Shown one piece after another: positions 36,707 through 46,473 of a stretch of 64,000 nt of DNA. The translations under genes were made by a program, and so were the position numbers. Position 1 is the first letter of the stretch, and every line of letters starts with the position of its first letter. Source of the stretch: Micromonospora costi (lineage in GTDB: Bacteria > Actinomycetota > Actinomycetes > Mycobacteriales > Micromonosporaceae). The stretch lies in assembly GCF_003626655.1 (NCBI RefSeq), contig NZ_RBAN01000003.1, forward strand, positions 372,001-436,000, in the 5' to 3' direction. The notes below the pieces were generated by a model. The model searched no databases and was not told where the DNA came from. It saw only the letters and a list, made by a program, of their open reading frames with translations.

Positions 36707-37779
36707 TTCGACACCTCCTCGACCGTCACGTCCACCGGCCCGCCGGTCTCCGCCCCCACCGGGCCGGATTCCGGGAAGTGGCAGGCGGTGGCCTGGCGGC
36801 CGCCGTCCCGCGGCACCAGCGCGGGCTCCTCCGTCGCGCAGATGTCCCGCGCCTTCCAGCAGCGGGTGCGGAAGCGGCAGCCCGAGGGCGGGTCCAGCGG
36901 CGTCGGCACGTCGCCGGCCAGCCGGATGCGGCCCGCGGGGCCGAGCTTGGTGACGTCCGGGATCGCCGACAGCAACGCCCGGGTGTACGGGTGCTGCGGC
37001 CGCTCGTAGATATCCGCCCGGTCACCGATCTCGACGACCTTGCCGAGGTACATCACCGCGACCCGCTGGCAGAAGTGCCGCACCACGGCCAGGTCGTGTG
37101 CGATGAATACGAACGCCAGCCCGAGGTCGCGTTGCAGGTCGCGCAGCAGGTTGATGACCTGGGCCTGGATCGAGACGTCCAGGGCGGACACCGGCTCGTC
37201 GGCGACGACGAGCTTCGGCCGCAGCGCGAGCGCGCGGGCGATCCCGATGCGCTGCCGCTGACCGCCGGAGAACTCGTGCGGATACCGGTTGTAGTGCTCC
37301 GGGTTGAGCCCGACGGTCTCCAGCAGCTCCCGCACCCGCGCCTTCACCCCGCCGGGTGGCTTGATGCCGTTGACCTGCAACGGCATCGCGATGATCCGGC
37401 CCACCGTGTGCCGCGGGTTCAGCGAGGCGTACGGGTCCTGGAAGATGATCTGGAGGTCCTGCCGCAGCGGGCGCAGCTCGCGCCGGCCGGCGTGGGTGAT
37501 GTCCCGTCCGTCGAACTCGATGCTGCCCGAGGTCGGCTCCAGCAGCCGCACGAGCATCCGGCCGGTCGTCGTCTTGCCGCAGCCCGACTCCCCCACCAGC
37601 CCGAGCGTCTGGCCCGGCCGCACGTCGAAGTCCAGTCCGTCCACGGCCCGCACCAGGTGGCGACCGCGCAGCCCGCTGCGCACCGGGAAGTGCTTGCTGA
37701 GCCCGCGTACCCGCAGCAGCGGCTCGGCCTCCGCCGTCGACCCGGCCTCCCGGGCCTCGTCCACCTGACTCGCGCTCAC
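36703..37779 (-). CDS. Peptide ABC transporter ATPase (DppF-like)
   Basis: 358 residues. Walker [10 protein letters not shown], signature FSGGQRQR, Walker [13 protein letters not shown] and the C-terminal oligopeptide-transporter region [15 protein letters not shown], whose cysteines may hold an Fe-S cluster as in some DppD/F proteins. It drives peptide import with the DppD-like ATPase. GTG at 37779 overlaps the TGA of a junction mini-ORF. Confidence 0.93.
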   Translation of the reverse strand: MSASQVDEAREAGSTAEAEPLLRVRGLSKHFPVRSGLRGRHLVRAVDGLDFDVRPGQTLGLVGESGCGKTTTGRMLVRLLEPTSGSIEFDGRDITHAGRRELRPLRQDLQIIFQDPYASLNPRHTVGRIIAMPLQVNGIKPPGGVKARVRELLETVGLNPEHYNRYPHEFSGGQRQRIGIARALALRPKLVVADEPVSALDVSIQAQVINLLRDLQRDLGLAFVFIAHDLAVVRHFCQRVAVMYLGKVVEIGDRADIYERPQHPYTRALLSAIPDVTKLGPAGRIRLAGDVPTPLDPPSGCRFRTRCWKARDICATEEPALVPRDGGRQATACHFPESGPVGAETGGPVDVTVEEVSK

Positions 37780-37838
37780 CGGAGCCCGCCTCCGTTCGCG
37801 ACTGCGGTACTCCGCTTCGCTGCGTTCCTCGCGCTCAC
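37776..37838 (-). other. 20-codon junction mini-ORF linking the two ATPase genes
   Basis: GTG overlaps the DppD-like stop as GTGA and the mini-ORF's own TGA overlaps the DppF-like GTG, again as GTGA. The peptide would read [26 protein letters not shown] inside it serves the next gene. Built from GCGAGGAACGCAGCGAAGCG and CCGCAGTCGCGAACGGAGG repeat sequence. Confidence 0.4.
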
Positions 37839-38941
37839 CGGGCGACCCCCACGTGTGCGATCTCCTCCCGGTAGAGCCGGACCCGTTCCTCCGCCGCCAG
37901 GTGGCAGGCGACGAGGTGGCCGGCCTCGCCGGTGGGGCTCAGCGCGGGCACCTCGGTGCGGGACCGGTCACCGTTGCGGTCGGCGTACCGGCAGCGCGGG
38001 TGGAAGGCGCAGCCGGACGGCAGGTTGATGAGGCTCGGCGGGTTGCCACGGATCGGCACAAGGTCCGCGTCCGCGTCGCCGTGCAGCGAGGGCACGCTGG
38101 AGAGCAACCCCCAGGTGTACGGGTGCTGCGGCCGGCGCAGCACCTGCTCGACGCTGCCGTGCTCGACGGCCCGACCCCCGTACATCACCAGCACGTCGTC
38201 GGCCACCTGGCTGACCACGCCCAGATCGTGCGTGATCATGATGATCGCCGAGTGGAACTCGGCCTGGAGGTCGGCCAACAGGTCCAGGATCTGCGCCTGC
38301 ACCGTGACGTCCAGCGCGGTGGTCGGCTCGTCGGCGATGAGCAGGTCCGGGTCGTTGACCAGCGCCATCGCGATCATCGCGCGCTGGCGCATGCCGCCGG
38401 AGAACTCGTGCGGGTGCTGGTCGAAGCGGCGCGCCGGCTGCGGGATGCCGACCCGGCCCAGCATGTCGACGGCCCGCTGCCGGGCCTCCCGCTTGCCCGC
38501 CCGCGGGTGGTGCACCCGGTACGCCTCGGCGATCTGCTTCCCCACCGTGTAGTAGGGGTGCAGCGCGGAGAGCGGGTCCTGGAAGATCATCGCCATGTCG
38601 CGCCCGCGCAGCTGGCGTACCTCCTCCTCGGGCAGGCCGACCAGCTGGCGACCGCCCAGGAAGATCTCGCCGGTGATGGTGGCGCGCCGGGCGTCGTGCA
38701 GGCCGAGGACGGCCAGCGAGGTGACGCTCTTGCCCGAGCCGGACTCGCCCACGATGCCGAGCGTCCGGCCCCGTTCCACCGCGAAGGACACGCCGTCGAC
38801 CGCGCGGACGACGCCGTCGGTGGTGTCGAACCGCACCCGCAGGTCGCGCACCCGCAGGTAGGGGTCGCCGTTGGCCCGCTGCTCCGGAACGCTGGGGCGG
38901 TCGCCCGGTTGCCCGGACGGCGCCGACTCCGGCCTGTCCAC
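37835..38941 (-). CDS. Peptide ABC transporter ATPase (DppD-like)
   Basis: 368 residues. Walker A GESGSGKS, signature FSGGMRQR, Walker [13 protein letters not shown], and C-terminal oligopeptide-transporter domain with [14 protein letters not shown]. First gene of the five-gene peptide importer. GTG at 38941 follows GGGAGG; an upstream ATG would add about 45 residues unlike the family, across the promoter. Confidence 0.92.
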   Translation of the reverse strand: MDRPESAPSGQPGDRPSVPEQRANGDPYLRVRDLRVRFDTTDGVVRAVDGVSFAVERGRTLGIVGESGSGKSVTSLAVLGLHDARRATITGEIFLGGRQLVGLPEEEVRQLRGRDMAMIFQDPLSALHPYYTVGKQIAEAYRVHHPRAGKREARQRAVDMLGRVGIPQPARRFDQHPHEFSGGMRQRAMIAMALVNDPDLLIADEPTTALDVTVQAQILDLLADLQAEFHSAIIMITHDLGVVSQVADDVLVMYGGRAVEHGSVEQVLRRPQHPYTWGLLSSVPSLHGDADADLVPIRGNPPSLINLPSGCAFHPRCRYADRNGDRSRTEVPALSPTGEAGHLVACHLAAEERVRLYREEIAHVGVAR

Positions 38942-39244
38942 GACCGCCTCCCTCAGTGACGAAGAGAACTTACAGGAAAGACCTGAGGGTGAAAATAAGC
39001 TACACGGCCGGAGGCTGTCAGCGGGCGTCAGCGTAACGAGTCGGCAACGGCTGTGAACAGCCCTCACCAGCACATTCATTCATCGCGATCGGCTGCCCGC
39101 CACCGCGTCCCCGGTGGACGACGGGTTGATCCACTCCGTTCCACCGATGTGGGTGGTGTTGCGGCGCATCGGATCCCACCACATCGCCGAGCTGGTGTCG
39201 ATCACGCCTGACGGATGTCGGGCCGCTCGCCTAGGGTCGGCTGT
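38942..39244. promoter_or_regulatory. Divergent control region between peptide importer and tldD
   Basis: No gene seen. On the minus strand CTGACA (39,016-39,021) and TTATTT (38,993-38,998) with a 17-bp spacer form a plausible promoter in an AT-richer patch 52 bp before the first ATPase gene. No clear plus-strand promoter identified for tldD. Confidence 0.45.
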
Positions 39245-40681
39245 GTGAGCGAATTCGATGCCGCGACCGCCGCCGTGCAGGCCGCCCTGGACGCGGGAGC
39301 CCGGTACGCCGACGCCCGGGTGATGCACCGGCGCTACGAGTCGATGTCGGCGCGCAATGGCGAGATCGAGGAGCTGACGCAGGACGAGAGTGTCGGCCTG
39401 GGCGTCCGGGCGCTGGTCGGGTCGAGCTGGGGCTTCCACGCCGTACCCGACCTCACCGACGCAGCGGCCCGCGACGCCGGCCGGCGCGCCGCGCGGATCG
39501 CCGCGGCGAGCGCGCGGGTCCCCGGCCCGTCCGTCGACCTCGTGCCGGTCGAGGCGGCCACCGCGAGCTGGGCCTCGGCGTGCGAGGTGGACCCGCTCGG
39601 CGTCCCGCTCTCCGACAAGGGCGACCTGCTCGTCGACGCGACAGCGACCATGGCGGCGCACGGCGCCGACATCGCCGAGGGGCTCTACCAGATCTGGGAC
39701 ACCGCGAAGTGGTTCGTGTCCAGCGAGGGGCACCGTGTCGACCAGCGAATCCGGGAGTGCGGCGGTGGCATCTCCGCCACCTCCATCGGTGACGGCGAGA
39801 CGCAGCGCCGCTCCTACCCGAGCTACCGCGGTCAGTACGGCACGACCGGCTGGGAGCTGGTCACCTCGCTCGACCTGAGCGCGCACGCGGCCCAGGTCGC
39901 CGAGGAGTCCCGGGCCCTGCTCACCGCGCCGCTCTGCCCGGCCGGGGAGACCGACCTGATCCTCGGCGGCGAGCAGCTCGCCCTCCAGATCCACGAGTCG
40001 GTGGGGCACGCCATCGAGCTGGACCGCATCCTCGGCTGGGAGGCGGCCTTCGCGGGCACGTCCTGGCTCGACCTGGCCCAGCTCGGCACGCTGCGGTACG
40101 GCTCGGAGCTGATGAACGTCACCATCGACCCGGCCATCCCGGGCGCCCTGGGCAGCTTCGGCTTCGACGACGAGGGCTCCCCGGCCGTGAAGCGCGACGC
40201 CGTCCGCGAGGGACGGTGGGTGGGCGTGCTCGCCGGCCGCGACTCGGCGGCCGTCGCCGGGCTGGACTACGGCGGGAGCGTACGGGCCGACGGCTGGGCC
40301 CGGCTGCCGATGGTGCGGATGACCAACGTCGGCCTGGAGCCCGGCCCGCACACGCTGGAGGAGATCATCGCGGCCACCGACGACGGGGTGCTCATGGACC
40401 TGAACCGGTCCTGGTCGATCGACGACAAGCGGCTCAACTTCCAGTTCGGCTGCGAGATCGGCTGGGAGGTGAAGAAGGGCCGGCGCGGCCGGATGCTGCG
40501 CAACCCGACCTACACCGGCATCGGCCCGCTCTTCTGGCGCTCCATGGACATGCTCTCCTCGGAGACCGTCGCCTGGGGCACACCGAACTGCGGCAAGGGC
40601 CAGCCGGGCCAGACCGGGCACACGGGCCATCCCGCGGCCCCGGCGCGGTTCCGCAACGTCCGGGTGGGGGTGCGGGCATGA
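39245..40681 (+). CDS. tldD: Metalloprotease TldD
   Basis: 478 residues. The zinc motif HESVGH is at 250-255 with further ligand near TPNCGKGQPGQ. TldD pairs with TldE as a heterodimeric protease that degrades unfolded peptides and in some species matures modified peptides. GTG at 39245 is preferred to an earlier ATG because the family begins near this point. Its stop overlaps the tldE start (ATGA). Confidence 0.94.
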   Translation: MSEFDAATAAVQAALDAGARYADARVMHRRYESMSARNGEIEELTQDESVGLGVRALVGSSWGFHAVPDLTDAAARDAGRRAARIAAASARVPGPSVDLVPVEAATASWASACEVDPLGVPLSDKGDLLVDATATMAAHGADIAEGLYQIWDTAKWFVSSEGHRVDQRIRECGGGISATSIGDGETQRRSYPSYRGQYGTTGWELVTSLDLSAHAAQVAEESRALLTAPLCPAGETDLILGGEQLALQIHESVGHAIELDRILGWEAAFAGTSWLDLAQLGTLRYGSELMNVTIDPAIPGALGSFGFDDEGSPAVKRDAVREGRWVGVLAGRDSAAVAGLDYGGSVRADGWARLPMVRMTNVGLEPGPHTLEEIIAATDDGVLMDLNRSWSIDDKRLNFQFGCEIGWEVKKGRRGRMLRNPTYTGIGPLFWRSMDMLSSETVAWGTPNCGKGQPGQTGHTGHPAAPARFRNVRVGVRA

Positions 40682-42069
40682 CCGAACTGGAGCTTGCCGG
40701 CCAGGTCGTCGAGCTGGTCCGCCGCGCCGGCGGCCCGGGCGCGCAGGCCGAGGTGGTGGTGACCCGAGCGGACCTGGCCCTGACCCGGTTCGCCAACTCG
40801 TTCATCCACCAGAACGTCGCCGAGTCGACGGTCGGCGTCCGGCTGCGGGTGCACGTCGACGGGCGGACGGCCGCGGGCAGCGGCAGCGTGGTGACGCCGG
40901 ACGGGTTGCGCGCGCTCGTCGAGCGCACCCTGACCGCCGCGCGGCTCTGCCCACCCGATCCGGCGTGGCCCGGCCTCACCCCGCCCACCCCGGCACCGGC
41001 CGGCGGGCCGGTCGACGAGGCCGCCGCGTACGCGGACCCGGACGAGCGGGCCGAGCGCGTCCGCGCCTTCGTGTCGGCGGCCGGCGGCCTGGAGACGGCG
41101 GGCTACTGCCGCACCGCCCACCGGTCGTCGGCGTTCGCGAACAGCGCCGGCCACACGGCACACTGGCGCGCGGTCGAGGCGGCCATGGACGGCATCGCCC
41201 GCAGCGGCGGCGCGGACGGCGTGGCCCGGCTCTGCGCCGACCGGCTGGCCGACCTCGACGGCGCGGTACTGGGCGCCCGGGCGGCGGTCAAGGCCCGCGC
41301 GGCGGCCGACCCGGTCGAGTTGCCGCCCGGCCGGTACGAGGTGGTGTTCGAGCCGGCCGCCGTGACCGACCTGCTGCAGAACCTGTCCTGGTTCGGCTTC
41401 AACGGCAAGCGGTACGTCGAGCGGCAGTCCTTCGCCGAGCCGGGCGCCGCGCAGTTCGACCCGGCGGTCACGCTGGTCGACGACCCGCTCGGCGCGTCCG
41501 GCCTGCCGTTCGACGTGGAGGGCACGACACGGAAGGCCGTGACCCTGGTCGAGGCCGGCACCACCCGTGCGGTGACGCACGACCGGCGGACGGCGGTGGA
41601 GGCGGGCGCCGAGTCCACCGGGCACGCGATCGCCGGCGGCGCGACCGTCGGCCCGATGGCGCGCAACCTACGGCTCGCCGCCGGCGGCGACGCGTCACCC
41701 GCGGGGGCCGTCCCGGGCGCCTGGACGCCGGGCGCGGTGGCCGACCCGGACACGGCGGAGCTGGTCGCGCAGGTCGGGCGCGGGCTGCTGGTGAGCGACC
41801 TGTGGTACACGCGGGTGCTCGACCCGAAGAGCCTTGTCATCACCGGCCTGACCCGCAACGGGGTGTGGCTGGTCGAGGACGGCGTGGTCGTCGGCGCGGT
41901 CCGCGACCTCCGGTTCACCGAGTCGTACCCCCGGGCGCTCGCACCAGGCGGCGTGCTCGGCGTCGGCCGGGTCCCGGTGCGGCAACCGGACCGGGTGGAC
42001 GGTGTCTGGTGGGAGGCGCCGCCGGTGCGGCTGGCCTCCTGGCACTTCACCGGTGGCGCGTCCGGCTGA
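40678..42069 (+). CDS. tldE: TldE/PmbA, non-catalytic partner of TldD
   Basis: 463 residues, same fold as TldD but without HExxxH. Family landmarks: TRFANSFIHQNVAES near the N-terminus, PPGRYEVVFEPAAVTDLL, and GTTRKAVTLVEAGTTRAV. It completes the TldD/TldE protease. ATG at 40678 lies within the last codons of tldD; longer frames upstream are shadows. No unusual cargo peptide gene is visible nearby. Confidence 0.93.
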   Translation: MTELELAGQVVELVRRAGGPGAQAEVVVTRADLALTRFANSFIHQNVAESTVGVRLRVHVDGRTAAGSGSVVTPDGLRALVERTLTAARLCPPDPAWPGLTPPTPAPAGGPVDEAAAYADPDERAERVRAFVSAAGGLETAGYCRTAHRSSAFANSAGHTAHWRAVEAAMDGIARSGGADGVARLCADRLADLDGAVLGARAAVKARAAADPVELPPGRYEVVFEPAAVTDLLQNLSWFGFNGKRYVERQSFAEPGAAQFDPAVTLVDDPLGASGLPFDVEGTTRKAVTLVEAGTTRAVTHDRRTAVEAGAESTGHAIAGGATVGPMARNLRLAAGGDASPAGAVPGAWTPGAVADPDTAELVAQVGRGLLVSDLWYTRVLDPKSLVITGLTRNGVWLVEDGVVVGAVRDLRFTESYPRALAPGGVLGVGRVPVRQPDRVDGVWWEAPPVRLASWHFTGGASG

Positions 42070-42458
42070 TCCGCCCGCCCTGGGGCGGCCAGCCGACGCG
42101 GGGCGCGGCCCGCCGGGACCGGTCCCGTGCAGGCCGGTCCGCCCCCGCGCGACGGGCCGGCGCGCATCACATCGACCCGGATGCCACCCCGCCGTCACGT
42201 CGCCACGGTGACCTTCCTACGATCGGTCCATCGATCATCGTGCCGGCGCTCCCAGGCCGGCCGGACACACGGGACGCTGCCTTGCGCGGACGGCCCGCGA
42301 AGATCGGCGTAACGTGTGTCACTTAGCTGCGCCGGTGCGCCCGGCGCGGTCGTTGGTGTGCGCATGACGTGGCAAGCGGGTGCGGGTTCGCCGGTCCGCG
42401 TGCCGACCGGAGGAAGAGCCGCCCGCACCTGCGGGCCCCCGTCGAGGAGACGACTCGA
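42070..42458. other. 389-bp intergenic leader of sdhCAB
   Basis: No gene seen. Contains short GC-rich dyads (for example CCGCCCTGGGGCGG just after tldE, possibly terminating) and the patch CGTAACGTGTGTCACTTAG at about 42,309, a candidate -10/operator area. No -35 at normal spacing could be found. Confidence 0.4.
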
Positions 42459-43265
42459 ATGACATCAACGGCAACGAGGCCGCTGGGGGCGCGGGCGCGC
42501 GCCGCCATCGCGGCGAAGACGTTGCGTACCGACCGCTGGTGGTTCGCCCCGCTGATCACCGTCGTCGGGCTCACCGCCTGGGTGGCGTACGCGACGGTGC
42601 GGGTCTTCATGCACAAGTGGTACTGGGTCGAGGACTTCCACTACCTGACCCCGTTCTACTCCCCGTGCGTGACCGACCGGTGCGTCGAGAACGCCTCGCA
42701 CTTCGGGCAGTTCCTCCCCGGCTGGTGGATCATCCCGGACGCCGCGCTGACCCTGCCCTTCCTGCTGCTGTTCCGGCTGACCTGCTACTACTACCGGAAG
42801 GCGTACTACCGGTCGTTCTGGCTGTCGCCGCCGGCCTGCGCCGTGCCGGACGGGCACAAGACGTACGGCGGTGAGACGCGCTTCCCGCTGCTCGGCCAGA
42901 ACCTGCACCGCTACTTCTTCTACGCCGCCGCGATCATCTCGCTGATCAACACCTACGACGCGATCCTGGCCTTCCACTCGCCGAAGGGCTTCGGCTTCGG
43001 GCTGGGCAACCTCATCCTGATCGGCAACGTGGTGATGCTCTGGGCGTACACCATCTCCTGCCACTCCTGCCGGCACATCATCGGCGGGCGGCTCAAGCAC
43101 TTCTCGAAGCACCCGCTGCGCTACCGGGCCTGGACGGGCGTGTCCTGGCTCAACGTCCGGCACATGCAGCTCGCCTGGATCACGCTCGGCACGCTGGCGC
43201 TGACCGACTTCTACGTCATGGCGGTCGCGGCCGACTGGTTCCCCGACCTGCGGTTCATCAACTAG
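42459..43265 (+). CDS. sdhC: Succinate dehydrogenase membrane anchor subunit
   Basis: 268 residues with about five transmembrane helices, resembling the single anchor of mycobacterial Sdh1 (Rv0249c, of similar length). Several His residues occur in or next to helices (NLHRYFFYAAA, CHSCRHIIGG, VRHMQLAW), candidate haem or quinone ligands. It attaches SdhAB to the membrane and passes electrons to menaquinone. ATG at 42459 follows GAGGAGA. First of three genes. Confidence 0.88.
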   Translation: MTSTATRPLGARARAAIAAKTLRTDRWWFAPLITVVGLTAWVAYATVRVFMHKWYWVEDFHYLTPFYSPCVTDRCVENASHFGQFLPGWWIIPDAALTLPFLLLFRLTCYYYRKAYYRSFWLSPPACAVPDGHKTYGGETRFPLLGQNLHRYFFYAAAIISLINTYDAILAFHSPKGFGFGLGNLILIGNVVMLWAYTISCHSCRHIIGGRLKHFSKHPLRYRAWTGVSWLNVRHMQLAWITLGTLALTDFYVMAVAADWFPDLRFIN

Positions 43266-43276
43266 AGGGCCTGGAC

Positions 43277-45190
43277 ATGACGACTACCACTCGTATCGAA
43301 CGACACCACTACGACGTCGTCGTGATCGGCGCCGGCGGCGCCGGCCTGCGCGCGGCGATCGAGGCCCGGCTCGCCGGCAAGAAGACGGCCATCATCTCGA
43401 AGTCGCTCTTCGGCAAGGCGCACACCGTGATGGCCGAGGGCGGCGCCGCCGCCGCGATGGGCAACGTGAACCCGCGCGACAGCTGGCAGGTGCACTTCCG
43501 CGACACCATGCGCGGCGGCAAGTTCCTGAACAACTTCCGGATGGCCGAGCTGCACGCGAAGGAGTCGCCGCAGCGGATCTGGGAGCTGGAGACGTACGGT
43601 GCGCTCTTCGACCGCACCAAGGACGGGAAGATCTCGCAGCGCAACTTCGGCGGCCACGAGTACCCGCGGCTCGCGCACGTCGGCGACCGCACCGGCCTGG
43701 AGCTGATCCGCACCCTCCAGCAGAAGATCGTGTCGCTCCAGCAGGAGGACAAGGCGGAGTTCGGCGACTACGAGGCCCGCATCAAGGTCTTCTCCGAGAC
43801 CACCATCACCGAGCTGCTGCTCGACGGCGACCGGGTGGCCGGGGCCTTCGGGTACTACCGGGAGTCCGGGGAGTTCGTCCTGTTCGAAACGCCGGCCGTG
43901 GTGCTGGCCACCGGCGGGGTCGGGCGGTCCTACAAGGTCACCTCGAACTCGTGGGAGTACACCGGGGACGGTCACGCGCTCGCGCTGCGCGCCGGGGCGA
44001 CGCTGATCAACATGGAGTTCCTGCAGTTCCACCCGACCGGCATGGTCTGGCCGCCCTCGGTGAAGGGCATCCTGGTCACCGAGTCGGTGCGGGGTGACGG
44101 CGGCGTGCTGAAGAACTCCGACGGCAAGCGGTTCATGTTCGACTACGTCCCCGACGTCTTCCGCAAGCAGTACGCGGAGACCGAGGAGGAGGCGGACCGC
44201 TGGTACACCGACCCGGACAACAACCGCCGCCCGCCGGAGCTGCTGCCCCGCGACGAGGTGGCCCGGGCCATCAACAGCGAGGTGAAGGCCGGTCGGGGCA
44301 CCCCCGCCGGTGGCGTCTACCTGGACATCGCGAGCCGGCTGCCGGCGGAGGAGATCCGCCGCCGTCTGCCCTCGATGTACCACCAGTTCAAGGAACTGGC
44401 CGACGTCGACATCACCAAGGAGCCGATGGAGGTCGGCCCGACCTGCCACTACGTGATGGGTGGCGTCGAGGTGGACCCGGACTCGGGCGCCGCGGCCGGC
44501 CACGTACGCGGCCTGTTCGCCGCGGGCGAGGTGTCCGGCGGCATGCACGGCTCCAACCGGCTCGGCGGCAACTCGCTGTCCGACCTGCTGGTCTTCGGCA
44601 AGCGCGCGGGCGGCCACGCCGCCTCGTACACCGACACCCTCGCCAGCCGGCCGAAGGTGGCCGTGCCGGCGGTCGAGGCGGCGGTCGAGACCGCGCTCGC
44701 GCCGTTGCAGCGGGACACCGGGGAGAGCCCGTACACCCTCCAGCAGGACCTCCAGGCGGTCATGGGAGACCTGGTAGGAATCATCCGGCGGGAGGGCGAG
44801 CTGGCCGACGCGCTGGTGCGCCTGGCCGAGCTGCGGGAGCGGGTGGCCAAGGTGAGCGCGTCCGGCGGGCGACGCTACAACCCGGGTTGGCACCTCGCCC
44901 TGGACCTGCGCAACATGCTGGTCGTCTCCGAGTGCACCGCCAAGGCGGCGCTGGAGCGGCGGGAGTCCCGCGGCGGCCACACCCGCGAGGACCACCCCAC
45001 GATGGATCCGCAGTGGCGCCGGGTGAACCTGGTCTGCTCGCTCGAGGGCGACACGGTGCAGCTGACCCGCAAGCCGCTGCCGAAGATGCGCTCCGAGCTG
45101 ATCACGCTGTTCGACCGCGCCGAGCTGGCCAAGTACCTGACGGACGAGGAACTCGCGGAGTTCGACGCCCTCGCTGAGAAGGAGAGCTGA
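43277..45190 (+). CDS. sdhA: Succinate dehydrogenase/fumarate reductase flavoprotein SdhA
   Basis: 637 residues. FAD dinucleotide fold VVIGAGGAGLRAAIEARLAG, covalent-FAD His in KAHTVMAEGG, substrate site FHPTGMVWP and HGSNRLGGNSLSDLLVFG, and catalytic Arg region. Oxidises succinate to fumarate on the cytoplasmic face. ATG at 43277 is 11 bp after sdhC; sdhB starts 4 bp after its stop. Confidence 0.95.
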   Translation: MTTTTRIERHHYDVVVIGAGGAGLRAAIEARLAGKKTAIISKSLFGKAHTVMAEGGAAAAMGNVNPRDSWQVHFRDTMRGGKFLNNFRMAELHAKESPQRIWELETYGALFDRTKDGKISQRNFGGHEYPRLAHVGDRTGLELIRTLQQKIVSLQQEDKAEFGDYEARIKVFSETTITELLLDGDRVAGAFGYYRESGEFVLFETPAVVLATGGVGRSYKVTSNSWEYTGDGHALALRAGATLINMEFLQFHPTGMVWPPSVKGILVTESVRGDGGVLKNSDGKRFMFDYVPDVFRKQYAETEEEADRWYTDPDNNRRPPELLPRDEVARAINSEVKAGRGTPAGGVYLDIASRLPAEEIRRRLPSMYHQFKELADVDITKEPMEVGPTCHYVMGGVEVDPDSGAAAGHVRGLFAAGEVSGGMHGSNRLGGNSLSDLLVFGKRAGGHAASYTDTLASRPKVAVPAVEAAVETALAPLQRDTGESPYTLQQDLQAVMGDLVGIIRREGELADALVRLAELRERVAKVSASGGRRYNPGWHLALDLRNMLVVSECTAKAALERRESRGGHTREDHPTMDPQWRRVNLVCSLEGDTVQLTRKPLPKMRSELITLFDRAELAKYLTDEELAEFDALAEKES

Positions 45191-45194
45191 CGAG

Positions 45195-46289
45195 ATGGCT
45201 GAGCGAAACTCCCCGGCGGCCGGCGACGCGGCCGCGAAGCGGCAGTTCCGCATCTGGCGGGGCGACGACACCGGCGGCGACCTGCAGGACTACATGGTCG
45301 AGGTGAACGAGGGCGAGGTCGTCCTCGACGTCATCCACCGGCTCCAGGCCACCGACGCGCCGGACCTCGCCTGTCGCTGGAACTGCAAGGCGGGCAAGTG
45401 CGGCTCCTGCTCCATGGAGATCAACGGCAAGCCGCGCCTGGCGTGCATGACCCGGATGTCGACGTTCGAAGAGGACGAGACGGTCACGGTCACCCCGCTG
45501 CGTACGTTTCCGGTCATCCGGGACCTGGTCACGGACGTCTCGTTCAACTACGAGAAGGCCCGGGAGACCCCGGCGTTCGCTCCTCCCGCGGACGTGGCCC
45601 CCGGCGACTACCGGATGCAGCAGGTCGACGTCGAGCGCTCGCAGGAGTTCCGCAAGTGCATCGAGTGCTTCCTCTGCCAGAACGTGTGCCACGTGATCCG
45701 TGACCACGAGGAGAACAAGCCCGCCTTCTCCGGGCCGCGCTTCTTCATCCGGGCGGCCGAGCTGGACATGCACCCGCTCGACGCCCGGACCGACCGCAAG
45801 CAGTACGCGCAGTCGGAGATGGGCCTCGGCTACTGCAACATCACCAAGTGCTGCACGGAGGTCTGCCCCGAGCACATCAAGATCACCGACAACGGGATCA
45901 TCCCCATGAAGGAGCGGGTCGTCGACCGCAGGTACGATCCCCTTGTGTGGCTTGGTAGCAAGATCTTCCGTCGGGGTGAGACGCCCCAGAGCAGCGTGAC
46001 CAGCGCACGGGCCGCGGGCCCGGCGGCCCGTCCCAACCTCGATGGCGTGCACTCGCACGCGGGTGGTTCGCACGACCCGCAGGCCGAGGCGCAGGCGCAG
46101 AGCGGGGTCAACTGGCACCGCGAGGTGCCACACCCGACCGCGCCGGCGGTGGACGAGCGGGGCAAGCTTCCGCTCACGGAGCTGACCTTCGACCGGGCCG
46201 CCGCGCCGTCGCCGTTCGGTGACGACGTCACGTTCCCGCTGCCCCCGGAGCACCTGAACTTCGCCCACCCGGAGCAGGACAAGCACTGA
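45195..46289 (+). CDS. sdhB: Succinate dehydrogenase iron-sulfur subunit SdhB with C-terminal extension
   Basis: 364 residues, against about 250 for most SdhB. The 2Fe-2S cysteines are C64, C69, C72 and C84; the second domain has CIECFLCQNVC and CCTEVCP for the 4Fe-4S and 3Fe-4S clusters. After KERVVDRRYDPLVWLGSKI the normal protein ends, but about 110 further residues follow: a His/Gly/Pro-rich stretch, then LTELTFDRAAAPSPFGDDV. It bridges electrons from SdhA to the anchor. A strong terminator follows. Confidence 0.93.
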   Translation: MAERNSPAAGDAAAKRQFRIWRGDDTGGDLQDYMVEVNEGEVVLDVIHRLQATDAPDLACRWNCKAGKCGSCSMEINGKPRLACMTRMSTFEEDETVTVTPLRTFPVIRDLVTDVSFNYEKARETPAFAPPADVAPGDYRMQQVDVERSQEFRKCIECFLCQNVCHVIRDHEENKPAFSGPRFFIRAAELDMHPLDARTDRKQYAQSEMGLGYCNITKCCTEVCPEHIKITDNGIIPMKERVVDRRYDPLVWLGSKIFRRGETPQSSVTSARAAGPAARPNLDGVHSHAGGSHDPQAEAQAQSGVNWHREVPHPTAPAVDERGKLPLTELTFDRAAAPSPFGDDVTFPLPPEHLNFAHPEQDKH

Positions 46290-46308
46290 GCACGTCCACG
46301 ACGACGAT

Positions 46309-46343
46309 GACGGGGGCCGCGGCTGTTGCCGCCGGCCCCCGTC
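46309..46343 (+). terminator. Terminator of sdhCAB
   Basis: GACGGGGGCCG and CGGCCCCCGTC pair perfectly; inner CGGC/GCCG with loop TGTT extends the stem to 15 pairs with one bulge. CCGTTTCTG follows. Placed 20 bp after sdhB. Confidence 0.8.
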
Positions 46344-46386
46344 CCGTTTCTGCCCGTCTCGGCGGTTCGCCGCCCACCCCCACCCC

Positions 46387-46447
46387 GTTGATCATGAAGT
46401 TATTGCCCGATTCTCCGGCGTGTCGTGACAACAACTTCATGATCGAC
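46387..46447. repeat. 61-bp palindromic intergenic element, copy 2
   Basis: Arms GTTGATCATGAAGTTATTGCC and its near-complement (18 of 21). Reverse-complementing copy 1 aligns the whole element, including CGGCGTGTCG in the centre, so the two copies are one asymmetric element in opposite orientations. Confidence 0.85.
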
Positions 46448-46473
46448 GGCGGCGTTCGGGGGGCGCCGCGTCG

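Noticed and set aside
40510-41625. 371-codon minus-strand frame across tldD/tldE
   Set aside because: Shadow of tldE; no family features.
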